DNA from: Magnetococcales bacterium
Lineage (GTDB): Bacteria; Pseudomonadota; Magnetococcia; Magnetococcales; DC0425bin3
DNA length: 64,000 bases
Assembly: GCA_015229045.1 (NCBI GenBank)
Contig: JADGCJ010000001.1
Coordinates: 93,527 to 157,526 of the forward strand
Reading direction: 5' to 3'
Shown: one piece after another, positions 27,694 to 35,790 of the stretch
Layout: the number at the start of each line of letters is the position of its first letter
How positions within the stretch are numbered: position 1 is the stretch's first letter
Program-made: the position numbers and the translations under genes
The notes under the pieces: model-generated
Databases searched by the model: none
What the model was told of the DNA's origin: nothing
What the model saw: the letters and a program-made list of their open reading frames with translations, nothing else

Positions 27694-28539
27694 ATGGATA
27701 CATACGAAACAAGGTGGCCCAGGACAAAAACGTCTCAAAAAAAAAGCTGGATGATCGGGGTCGTGTGGGTGGGGTTGCTGGGGTGTGCCCTGCCTGCCCG
27801 GGCTGATGTCATGGTCCTGGTCCACGGCTATTTCAGCGACGACAAATCCTGGGACCAGAGCGGCATCACGGCTGCCCTGCAAACGGCAGGCTGGTGGGAT
27901 GGAGGAGGGGTTTCGACCGAGGGTGGTTTGATTCAGGAGCGGGTCCAGATACCTGCTCCGGGGCACCCGACTTTCTATCGAGCCGATCTTCCCTCCGAGG
28001 CTCCTGTCGATTTGCAGGCCAGACTGCTCAAGCTGATTGTCGATCGTATCTTTGCCAAACATCCGGGGGAAAAACGCATTCTGGTGGGGCACTCCGCTGG
28101 TGGAGTCGTGGCGCGTTTGCTGATGGTTTTGCATCCCGCTCTGGATATTCAGCTTCTTGTCACCATCGCTGCGCCGCATCTGGGGACCGACAAGGCCGAG
28201 GTTGCCTTGATGGTCGGCAGCACTCCCCTGGGCATGATCGCTCCCATGTTCGGGGCCGATACCCTGAACCGCTCCCAACGCCTCTACGCTGACCTGGTCA
28301 GGGAGCAACCCGGCAACTTTTTGTATCGGCTCAACCATCGGCGTCATCCACGGGCCAGGTATGTCTCCGTGGTCCGAAAAGAGGATACGGCCCTGTCCGG
28401 TGATATGACAGTGCCTGCCTGGAGCCAGGATTTGCGCCATGTTGCCGCGCTGAACGGGCAGGCCGAATCGATCACCGTCGTTGCTGGACACGCCCTGGGG
28501 CGCGTGGATGGTCAAACCTTGGTGCATATTTTGCGTTAA
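27694..28539 (+). CDS. Exported lipase-like alpha/beta hydrolase
   Basis: 281 residues from ATG 27694 after a GGGGGAAAGGGGG purine run. An N-terminal hydrophobic signal (WMIGVVWVGLLGCALPARA) suggests export; the LLGC could serve as a lipobox. The body has VLVHGYFSDDKSW (oxyanion), the nucleophile elbow GHSAGG (Ser near residue 138) and a C-terminal GHALG His. It resembles triacylglycerol lipase/PGAP1-like hydrolases. It is the third hydrolase in a row, and the only one exported. Confidence 0.8.
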   Translation: MDTYETRWPRTKTSQKKSWMIGVVWVGLLGCALPARADVMVLVHGYFSDDKSWDQSGITAALQTAGWWDGGGVSTEGGLIQERVQIPAPGHPTFYRADLPSEAPVDLQARLLKLIVDRIFAKHPGEKRILVGHSAGGVVARLLMVLHPALDIQLLVTIAAPHLGTDKAEVALMVGSTPLGMIAPMFGADTLNRSQRLYADLVREQPGNFLYRLNHRRHPRARYVSVVRKEDTALSGDMTVPAWSQDLRHVAALNGQAESITVVAGHALGRVDGQTLVHILR

Positions 28540-28594
28540 GCGTTCGAGAGATTCGTTGGGGCAATGTCAGGCAGCTGCTCGGGAGAGAATCACC

Positions 28595-29473
28595 ATGGAA
28601 AGACGTCACCATACGCGCATTCCTCTGCAACTGATGGCAGAACTGGATCTTCCGCCGGGTTCGGTCATCAAGCTCCATTCGATCAATCTCTCTTTGGTTG
28701 GTGCCCTGCTGGACAATGTTCCCATCGATGCGCAATTTATTGGCTGTCGTACCCCTCTCAGATTGATTTTGCGTGAGGAGACTGAGGAGAGACCGGAAAT
28801 TTCTCCGCATATGATTGAATTTCAAGCGGTGATCGTGCGTCAGGATGACAATGGTGTTGGTGTTCGTCTTTTGGGTGTCGATATTGAACGCTTCAGTGCT
28901 TTCCAAAGATTGTTGTTGAAACATGCCGAAAATCCAAAATTAATATTGGAAGAGATAAGAAACAATACGTTGCTCTCGGTGGATACTGTCGATATCTCGA
29001 TACTGAAGGAACAGATGGCGGAGTTCATTGTGCGCGGGGTCCAGAATATTTTTGGCAGCATGATGAGGTCGAAGCCTGTTTTGGAACAAACCATACTGCA
29101 CGCAAACCCGGAAGAGCATGGCGGTTCCCCTTCGAAAGTGGCAGCCTTGATTGGTTTCAATGGTGTCATCGAGGGGGGGCTTATTTTGATTTGTTCGCGT
29201 ACCATGGCGATTCGGTTGGCCATGGATCTGGCTGACGAGTCCTTTGTCGATTTCAATGAACAGGCCAAAGATGCCTTCGGTGAGTTGGCCAACATGATGG
29301 CTGGTGAAGTCCAGACCGGCCTCTCCGTCTCCTACGAGCAGATCAACCTGACACCGCCGACCATCATTTCAGGGAGCCACTTCCGCTTCGACCACAGGCG
29401 GGGTTTGCATCGCGTTTTTCAATTTTTTCGGCTGGAGGAGGACTTTTTTGAGGTGGAGTGCTTCTTTTCCTGA
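28595..29473 (+). CDS. PilZ-CheX fusion protein
   Basis: 292 residues from ATG 28595, with GGAG about ten bases upstream. The N-terminus is PilZ-like (ERRHHTRIPL, then residues about 20-110), which typically binds cyclic di-GMP through RxxxR and a downstream D/NxSxxG; the second motif here reads NLSLVG. Residues about 135-290 are CheX/CheC-like, with the phosphatase-type helix FGELANMMAGEVQT. Such a fusion would link c-di-GMP to CheY dephosphorylation or flagellar output; that is inference. The last 55 bp overlap the 3' end of the convergent SWIM gene. Confidence 0.75.
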   Translation: MERRHHTRIPLQLMAELDLPPGSVIKLHSINLSLVGALLDNVPIDAQFIGCRTPLRLILREETEERPEISPHMIEFQAVIVRQDDNGVGVRLLGVDIERFSAFQRLLLKHAENPKLILEEIRNNTLLSVDTVDISILKEQMAEFIVRGVQNIFGSMMRSKPVLEQTILHANPEEHGGSPSKVAALIGFNGVIEGGLILICSRTMAIRLAMDLADESFVDFNEQAKDAFGELANMMAGEVQTGLSVSYEQINLTPPTIISGSHFRFDHRRGLHRVFQFFRLEEDFFEVECFFS

Positions 29474-30366
29474 TCGTTGACCGTTTTTTTGGGTATTGCC
29501 GGGTCATCACACCAGGCTCCGGCCAGGAGTGACAATCCCAAAACCGCAGCGTAAGGATAGACGGGTTCCAGCTCTTCCAGGAGCGGTTTTTTGCCGCGCC
29601 AGAAGGGCAGCGACCCCAATCTTTTCAGGAGGGCGGCATGGACCGGGGGCAGGGTTGCCTCGCCGAAGAGGTCACCGGAGACGGGTTTGCCGCGCCAAAA
29701 GGGATCCACCTCTGTCGGGAGGGGATTGGGGGGTTGAGCCGGTGCGGCCTGGCTGGTCGGGTTGTTCTCCCGTGTGCCGCCAAGTTGGCGCAGAAAGGTT
29801 TCGCGGTCCATGCCCCGGATGTGGAAAATCAGAAAAGGATCGGCATCGAAGGCCTCGCCCAACAGATAAAAAACCGCTGCGACATGCTTGCAGGGGTTGG
29901 ACCAGTCGGGGCAGGAGCATTTGGTCATCAGATCGCGGGGATCGGCGGGGAAGAGAGAGAGTCCGGCGGTGTGGAACACCTTTTCTATGTCTTCGGGCAT
30001 CTCGCCGGCCATCAGACGGGCGGCGTAACGCGCCTGACCGGAGAGGGTCTTGGTCAGCTTCGACCAGTCTTCCGTGCTGAGTCTGCGCAGACGAATCATG
30101 ACATCGTAGGGTTGGTGGCGGGAGCCTTGCACCGTGGAAAGAACCTCTCCCGGGGCGACATCGATGGAGAGAACCTGCCCGTTGCGGGCGTAGGTGCGGC
30201 CCCGGACCAGGCGAGACCCCATGGAGAAGCGTTCCAGGGTTTCGTTCCAGCGTTTGGCCCACCAGTTTTTGCCGAAATCGCTCCCTTTGGAGGCGGCCCT
30301 GATGCCGCCGATGGCTGCCAGAGGGACCGATTTGCGAAACCATTCACGTTGCCAGCGACGGGCCAT
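29419..30366 (-). CDS. SWIM zinc-finger protein
   Basis: 315 residues. The SWIM signature CxCx(n)CxH is present as CSCPDWSNPCKHVAAV near residue 150, preceded by FGKNWWAKRW and RTYARNGQV motifs typical of bacterial SWIM proteins. The C-terminal part is proline-rich with a basic serine tail. The start shares one base with the stop of the SNF2 gene (TAATG), so the pair is translationally coupled. SWIM/SNF2 pairs recur in bacteria and are presumed to act on DNA, with an unproven role. Confidence 0.88.
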   Translation of the reverse strand: MARRWQREWFRKSVPLAAIGGIRAASKGSDFGKNWWAKRWNETLERFSMGSRLVRGRTYARNGQVLSIDVAPGEVLSTVQGSRHQPYDVMIRLRRLSTEDWSKLTKTLSGQARYAARLMAGEMPEDIEKVFHTAGLSLFPADPRDLMTKCSCPDWSNPCKHVAAVFYLLGEAFDADPFLIFHIRGMDRETFLRQLGGTRENNPTSQAAPAQPPNPLPTEVDPFWRGKPVSGDLFGEATLPPVHAALLKRLGSLPFWRGKKPLLEELEPVYPYAAVLGLSLLAGAWCDDPAIPKKTVNDQEKKHSTSKKSSSSRKN

Positions 30367-33300
30367 TATGTCTCCTCCACTCCCAGGGCTTCCTGGCGCA
30401 GGGCAAAGAGTTCCTGCAACTGATCGGTGGACATCTCGGTCAGCCAGTTTTCGCCGGTACCGATCACATCTTCAGCCGTGCTTTTCTTGCGTTCGATCAT
30501 GTCGTCGATTTTCTCTTCCAGGGTGCCCACACAGAGGAATTTGTGGACCTGGACGCGGCGCGTCTGGCCAATGCGGAAGGCTCGATCCGTGGCCTGGTTC
30601 TCCACAGCCGGGTTCCACCACCGATCAAAGTGAAACACATGGTTGGCCTGGGTGAGGTTGAGGCCGGTCCCGCCCGCCTTGAGGGAGAGGATGAACAAGG
30701 ATGGTCCTCCTTCATGGTTTTGGAAACGCTCCACAAGGCCGTCCCGATCCTTTTTTCTGATGGCGCCATGCAGAAAGAGAACCTCGCGACCAAAGCGTTC
30801 TTCGAGGTGCGCCTTGAGCAGGGTGCCCATGGTGGCAAACTGGGTAAAGATCAGTGCCCTTTCCCGGATGCCGAGAACCTCTTCCAGCATCTCTTCCAGA
30901 CGGGCCACCTTGCCGGAACGTCCTGGAATGGTCGAGTTGTCCTTCATGAACTGGGCCGGGTGGTTGCACACCTGTTTCAGTTTGGAGAGCGTTCCCAGGA
31001 TCACTCCTTTGCGTTGGATGCCGGTGGCCTCTTTCAGTTGCCGGGTCATATCCTCGACCACGGCGCCGTACAGGGAGGCCTGTTCACGGGTCAAGTTGCA
31101 AAACACCTTCATTTCCATTTTTTCTGGTAGATCCGGCACGATCTCCCGATCGGTTTTGAGGCGGCGCAGGATGAAGGGGGAGGTGATGCGTTTGAGGCGT
31201 TGGGTGGCCGGGGCATCGCGACCGGCCTGAATAGGCATCAGGAAAGAGTCCCGAAAGGTGGCCTGGGTTCCCAACAGACCTGTATTGAGAAACTCCATGA
31301 TGGCCCACAGGTCGCCGACATTGTTCTCCACCGGGGTGCCGGTCATGGCGATGCGAAATTCGGAGAGCAGGGAGCGTGCCGCCTGGGCTTGTTTGGTATC
31401 GGGGTTTTTGATGTTCTGGGCTTCGTCGAGGATGATGCCATACCAGGGGATCTCCAGAAGGGTGTCCAGATCCCGGGAGAGCAGGCTGTAGCTGGAAAGA
31501 ACAATCGCCTGATTTTGTACCTCTTCCTGCAAGGCATCGCCGCGCTTGCGGGTGGTGCCATGATGGACCATGACCGGCAGATCCGGCGTGAAACGACTGG
31601 CCTCCCGCTGCCAGTTGCCGATCACCGAGGTGGGGCACACCAGGAGGATGGGCTTGCGGTTGCCAGCCTCCCAGCGGCGGGCGATCAGGGCCAGGGCCTG
31701 GATGGTTTTACCCAGACCCATGTCGTCGGCCAGACAGGCGCCAAAGCCGATGCCGAGCAAAAAATCCAGCCAGGCGAATCCTCTGTGCTGGTAGGGTCTC
31801 AGCTCGCCATGGAAGCCGGTGGGTGGCGGAGGGAGATCGAGGGGGCGATTGCCGATCAATTTGTCCAGGAGATCGCCGAGCCAGCCGCTGGCGGTGACAC
31901 CGGCCATGGGAATGGATGCCGAGACATCTTCGGCGCCGATGGCCAGCCGGACGATGTCGCGCACCCGGACCTCACCCCCTTCGCGGCGCAGGAGGAATTG
32001 ATGGGCTTTTTGAATTTCCCGATTGTCGACCAGGATCCACTGACCACGCACCCGGACCAGATGAGACTTCATGCGGGCCAGATCGCGCAGCTCGTCGAAG
32101 GTGATATTCTCCCCGCCCAAGGCCACATCCCATTGGAAATGAACCAGGTCATCCATCGAGATGCCGCTGGGAGTCTGAAAGGTCGGGCTGTCGACCCGGG
32201 CGCGAATTTCCAGGCGGGATTGGGTCCCCGAGCGTGACCACCAGGCCGGGAGCAGGATGCCAAAACCATTCTCTTCCAACAGGCAGGCCGTCTCCGTGAG
32301 AAAGCGCAGGGCACCTTCGATGTCGAGTTCAAAGCCGGTGGGGGCGTCGTAGCGCAGGCTCTCTTCGATGAGCGGGTCCAGGCGCGCCGCATCGCCCAGA
32401 GCGGCCAGAAGGTAGGCGCGCACGTCAAAATCCGCCGTGCCGAACAGGGATCTGGCTTGTCGTTTACTGACATGCCAGGCACGTTCGACCAGAACCTGCA
32501 ACGAGGGGTCCGCCACCGAACGCAGCAGATAGGTGACGCGCCAGGGGGAGGCGTCGTCGCCTGGCTCATCGAGGCGAAAGCAGAGCCGGAACGGAGCGTT
32601 GGTGGTGATGGTCACCGGCAGCAGCCAGCGACGCACCTGCTCGGTGAAGGTTTCCAGATCGGTTTTTTGCCCCTTCAGAAAAGTATTGACGCTGCGCAGG
32701 GCGTGCATCCAGCGATCGTGGATGGTTGGATTCTGGGTTTGTTTGTGGCGAACGCCCCGGGATTCACGCAAGGTGGCGATGCGCAAGAGATGATCGACCG
32801 ACCAGCGAACAAACGCATCCAGTACATGAATGGGTGCCACGGCGGGTTGGTGGCCGCCATCGAAGGTGAAGGCGCGGGCTGCGGCTGGCATCGCTTCGGC
32901 CAGATCACGCATGCGGATGGCGTCGATCTCGGTCAGACAGGGGGTCCAACGCGCGGACAACTCGTCGCCTTCCCTGGCCAGGCCGGGCAGAAAACGCTCC
33001 CGTGCCACCAGAGAGCTGGTCAGCCGGAATGCGGCACTCCAAAACATGAGATCCTCCCCGACCACGATGCCAGGTGCCAGCATCTCTTTTCCCATGCACT
33101 TGCAGAGCAGGTGCAAGGTTTCATCGGGATTCATGGCGAAGGCGGTCACAGTCCAGGGAGCGAGAACCACCTGGGCATCGCTCGCGGGTGACATGGCGAT
33201 CATACCGCTGGAGGGGACAGGTCTCCCTTCGCGGGTCGGCAACCAGATTTCAACCCAGCCGGAACGGTTTTTGTCGATGGGGATTGCCAATCCCACGCGA

Positions 33301-33473
33301 TCAAAGCTGTGTCGCAATCCTTCCCGACCACCGTCGAAGGGGGATGGTTGGGTTGTCGCACCACTGCCGGTTTTGGGTTGACGCTGCCTTTTTCCTGGAG
33401 CGGTCGTCGCGAGAGGTGTTTCCCCCCAGAGAAGAAAATGTCCTTCAAGAAAGCCGGCATGCAGTATAATCAT
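30366..33473 (-). CDS. SNF2-family DEAD/DEAH ATPase
   Basis: 1035 residues. The N-terminal 500 residues match the bacterial SNF2-associated region. The ATPase follows: Walker A DDMGLGKT near residue 586, DEAQ box near 683, SAT-like TGTPVEN, and helicase C with ATDRAFRIGQTRRVQVHKF near 960. SNF2 enzymes translocate on double-stranded DNA to remodel protein-DNA complexes; related bacterial proteins (RapA/HepA) recycle RNA polymerase. It is coupled to the SWIM gene by a one-base overlap. No methylase or nuclease is adjacent, so a defence role is not supported here. Confidence 0.92.
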   Translation of the reverse strand: MIILHAGFLEGHFLLWGETPLATTAPGKRQRQPKTGSGATTQPSPFDGGREGLRHSFDRVGLAIPIDKNRSGWVEIWLPTREGRPVPSSGMIAMSPASDAQVVLAPWTVTAFAMNPDETLHLLCKCMGKEMLAPGIVVGEDLMFWSAAFRLTSSLVARERFLPGLAREGDELSARWTPCLTEIDAIRMRDLAEAMPAAARAFTFDGGHQPAVAPIHVLDAFVRWSVDHLLRIATLRESRGVRHKQTQNPTIHDRWMHALRSVNTFLKGQKTDLETFTEQVRRWLLPVTITTNAPFRLCFRLDEPGDDASPWRVTYLLRSVADPSLQVLVERAWHVSKRQARSLFGTADFDVRAYLLAALGDAARLDPLIEESLRYDAPTGFELDIEGALRFLTETACLLEENGFGILLPAWWSRSGTQSRLEIRARVDSPTFQTPSGISMDDLVHFQWDVALGGENITFDELRDLARMKSHLVRVRGQWILVDNREIQKAHQFLLRREGGEVRVRDIVRLAIGAEDVSASIPMAGVTASGWLGDLLDKLIGNRPLDLPPPPTGFHGELRPYQHRGFAWLDFLLGIGFGACLADDMGLGKTIQALALIARRWEAGNRKPILLVCPTSVIGNWQREASRFTPDLPVMVHHGTTRKRGDALQEEVQNQAIVLSSYSLLSRDLDTLLEIPWYGIILDEAQNIKNPDTKQAQAARSLLSEFRIAMTGTPVENNVGDLWAIMEFLNTGLLGTQATFRDSFLMPIQAGRDAPATQRLKRITSPFILRRLKTDREIVPDLPEKMEMKVFCNLTREQASLYGAVVEDMTRQLKEATGIQRKGVILGTLSKLKQVCNHPAQFMKDNSTIPGRSGKVARLEEMLEEVLGIRERALIFTQFATMGTLLKAHLEERFGREVLFLHGAIRKKDRDGLVERFQNHEGGPSLFILSLKAGGTGLNLTQANHVFHFDRWWNPAVENQATDRAFRIGQTRRVQVHKFLCVGTLEEKIDDMIERKKSTAEDVIGTGENWLTEMSTDQLQELFALRQEALGVEET

Positions 33474-33606
33474 GGAGAATAACTATGAACGATCATGGGG
33501 AAGCACTATAACATTACCTTTGTATAGGGTCAGGAACAGTATTATTTGTACGAGTCGAAGCACCGATCCGGATCCAGCTGCAAAGGGTTCATTTTTCTGA
33601 GAACCA

Positions 33607-34287
33607 CTACGCGATTTTACATGATAAAAAAGCCTGCATGTGAAACCGAATCTGCGCCAGAGGGTAAACGGCATCCCGAGCCAGCGGACAGGCGTGACGG
33701 GCAAGACACCCCCCCTCCAGGCAGGCGCGACCCATGACCGAGTGCAAGTACTCCTGGCACGACGCCACCCGGTACGAGGAACCTGTGAAGGCTCCCACAG
33801 GACAGGACCGGAGACAAGGCCGACCCTGACAACCGGCACAAGGATGACCATGGTCCGGACGGCTGTTGGGCGGTGGCCAGGCCTCTGCCAGCAAAAAAGC
33901 GCCTCTGTAGGCATGCCACAGGCCAAACCGGGGATGCACAAGAATACCCAGGGGAGAATCATACACCCCTTCCGCCCTCCGTGCCCAGGTAGGAAACGGC
34001 AAAAAGGGGGGGCCTGTAAAGGGAAAACAAACAGCACATGAAAAATCTGTTGCCACCTGCTCCAGGATACGGCGTGTCCAGGCATCGAAAGGGTGATGTT
34101 TTCCCATCGCTTCCGGGGATGAAGAGAATGGTTGCCACGCCGAGCCGCCCGTGTTTCCCACCAGAACGACCGTTGTCGGCTGTTTTCCGCGCACGGCAGG
34201 CAGGACTTCATCCGGCTGCGGCGAGAACCATCCTCGCAGAGATAATCCATGAAAAGATAGTTGTTTTTGCAATAGTTCTTTGGTCAT
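33607..34287 (-). CDS. 4Fe-4S ferredoxin-like protein
   Basis: 226 residues from ATG 34287. The N-terminal 120 residues carry VVLVGNTGGSAW and PFP motifs that recall the QueG-like N-domain. The C-terminal part has two cysteine groups, CAGCQGRPCLRSCPVGAF and a later group in CLEGGCLARHACP, consistent with one or two 4Fe-4S clusters. There is no export signal. It may be a small cytosolic reductase or a ferredoxin of the DUF/QueG-related kind; the substrate is unknown. It is separated from the SNF2 gene by about 130 bp with nothing recognisable. Confidence 0.75.
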   Translation of the reverse strand: MTKELLQKQLSFHGLSLRGWFSPQPDEVLPAVRGKQPTTVVLVGNTGGSAWQPFSSSPEAMGKHHPFDAWTRRILEQVATDFSCAVCFPFTGPPFLPFPTWARRAEGVYDSPLGILVHPRFGLWHAYRGAFLLAEAWPPPNSRPDHGHPCAGCQGRPCLRSCPVGAFTGSSYRVASCQEYLHSVMGRACLEGGCLARHACPLARDAVYPLAQIRFHMQAFLSCKIA

Positions 34288-34475
34288 GGGGAGAATCGGA
34301 GTCTGTGGACGAGAACATTTTTTTCTCTGATCGCAAACCTTTTCAGGCCTGGTTGTGACTCATGGACAAATCAAGGGTGAAATTGTACCATGCGAGCCGA
34401 AGTTTTTGGAACAGGACCGCTCTTGGATTGAGAACGTCACTTTTTCAACTCGAATTCGATTCAACGGAGATTCAA

Positions 34476-34736
34476 ATGAAGATGAATGGTATGGTCAGGA
34501 TGGCATTGTTGGCCGGTGCAGCTGCTTTCACCCTGGGTGTCACTGCCGTCCAGGCCGAAGAGGCCAAACACCCCGCTCCGGCTGATGCCAAACATGCCGT
34601 CGATGCAGCCAAACATGCCGCTGGTGAAGCTGCCAAACACGCCCCCGCCGCTCCCGGCAAGCCCGCTGCTCCCGGCAAGCCCGCCCCTGCTGACGGCAAG
34701 AACGATGCCAAGAAACCCGGTGGAGCCTCCCACTGA
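34476..34736 (+). CDS. Small secreted Ala/Lys/Pro/His-rich protein
   Basis: 86 residues from ATG 34476, with GGAG eight bases upstream. Signal peptide: MKMNGMVRMALLAGAAAFTLGVTAVQA (quoted in part; cleavage after VQA near residue 27). The mature part is low in complexity, built of AAKHA-like and PGKPA units, with no cysteine and no recognisable fold. It has its own strong terminator at 34774. It may be an envelope or metal-binding peptide; the histidines in KHA units are suggestive only. Confidence 0.7.
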   Translation: MKMNGMVRMALLAGAAAFTLGVTAVQAEEAKHPAPADAKHAVDAAKHAAGEAAKHAPAAPGKPAAPGKPAPADGKNDAKKPGGASH

Positions 34737-34773
34737 GACGTAAGCGATAGGTTTTTTGTTCGCGAGCTTGTTT

Positions 34774-34809
34774 CCCCTCCTCCCTCTGCGGGAGGAGGGG
34801 ATTTTTTTT
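34774..34809 (+). terminator. Intrinsic terminator
   Basis: CCCCTCCTCCC, a 5-base loop and GGGAGGAGGGG form a perfect 11-bp stem, followed by A and eight T. It ends the small secreted protein gene; the reverse strand lacks an equally good T tract. Confidence 0.92.
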
Positions 34810-34845
34810 GGGGGGCAAGCCGATGGTGGCAACGGGTGATGGCCG

Positions 34846-35487
34846 TCAGAGCGTGAGGACCACCTGTCCGTCACGGACAGCAGCGGCTACGGGGGTCAAC
34901 CCTGCCCTATCCACGGGATCAGGCCCCAGACACTGCCCCGACGCCAGATCAAATTGCCAGTTGTGTACCCGGCATTCGACCGAGGAGCCGTGATCCACCC
35001 CCTTGCACAACGAGGCCTTGGCGTGGGGGCAGCGGCTGGCATAGACCCGTACCGACTCCGGACCTGTACGGTAAACGATCAGATCGCCACCCTGTCGATG
35101 GACACACTGCATTTTGTGTTCGGGAAAATCGGCCAGAGATCCGAGGACAGGGGTTTCGGGGGGAGGAGCTGCCTCTGCGGCTGGCAGGGGCGGCAGCAGG
35201 TCCAGATCGTTCAAAACGTCGATGGCGTCGAGCATCTTGTTCAATCCGGAGGCAGGGAAGGCCATTAAAACGGCATCCAGGATCTCCTCTTTGGAGGCCC
35301 CGGACTTGAGAGCCTTGGGAGCATATTGGCGCAATCCGCGCTCGGTCCCCACGGCCACCTTGGTGACAATCTGGATCAAATGCCGGGTCTTGTCATCCAA
35401 GGCCTGGACGCTGTGTTTGTAAAAGCCCATCAGATTTCCGGCAGCATCCGGACGCACACCGGCCAAATATCGCAATGCTTTGGACAT
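34846..35487 (-). CDS. Carboxymuconolactone decarboxylase-like/Rieske ferredoxin fusion
   Basis: 213 residues from ATG 35487, with AGGAGGG ten bases upstream. The N-terminal 100 residues look like the AhpD/carboxymuconolactone decarboxylase fold (LDDKTRHLIQIVTKVAVG, then SGASKEEILDAVLMAFP), but the usual CxxC/CxxxH catalytic pair is absent. Residues about 115-213 form a Rieske 2Fe-2S domain with CPHAKASLC and CRVHNWQFDLASGQ (C-x-H and C-x2-H ligands). A tethered ferredoxin on a peroxidase-like helix bundle is unusual. It is cytoplasmic; the role is unknown, and a redox or oxygenase-like function is inference. Confidence 0.8.
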   Translation of the reverse strand: MSKALRYLAGVRPDAAGNLMGFYKHSVQALDDKTRHLIQIVTKVAVGTERGLRQYAPKALKSGASKEEILDAVLMAFPASGLNKMLDAIDVLNDLDLLPPLPAAEAAPPPETPVLGSLADFPEHKMQCVHRQGGDLIVYRTGPESVRVYASRCPHAKASLCKGVDHGSSVECRVHNWQFDLASGQCLGPDPVDRAGLTPVAAAVRDGQVVLTL

Positions 35488-35790
35488 GGAAACAGTTCCC
35501 TCCTGTTGTATCATTAAACCATATACCCTGCCCGACTGTGCCATGATTGCCAGAAAAAATCAATAGACCTATAACAGTTTTCTTGTTTTTCAATTGTGTT
35601 GATTCGTAACATGTCAGGCGACACAATCTGTATTGGCCCACGGATTGCCTTTGTTTGTACAGATGGCACCTGTTGCGACGTATTTTAAGCAGTTTCGGGT
35701 GCCACGGCGGTCAGTATGCCGCTTTATCGGGCATATTCTGATCAAAAAAAGATCACACGCCAGCATGTCATTCAACACGGTGAGGCCAAT
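35488..35790. other. Divergent intergenic region, AT-rich, no gene
   Basis: Lies between the Rieske fusion and the first ATP-grasp gene and should hold both promoters. It contains an AT-rich block near 35550-35600, an inverted pair ATTGTGT/ACACAAT (about 35593 and 35622) and the palindrome GATCAAAAAAAGATC near 35739. No single promoter stands out. Confidence 0.4.

Noticed and set aside
35664..35680. Possible sigma-54 promoter (TGGCAC...TTGC)
   Set aside because: The GG-GC spacing is 8, not 10 bases, so it would not be used.
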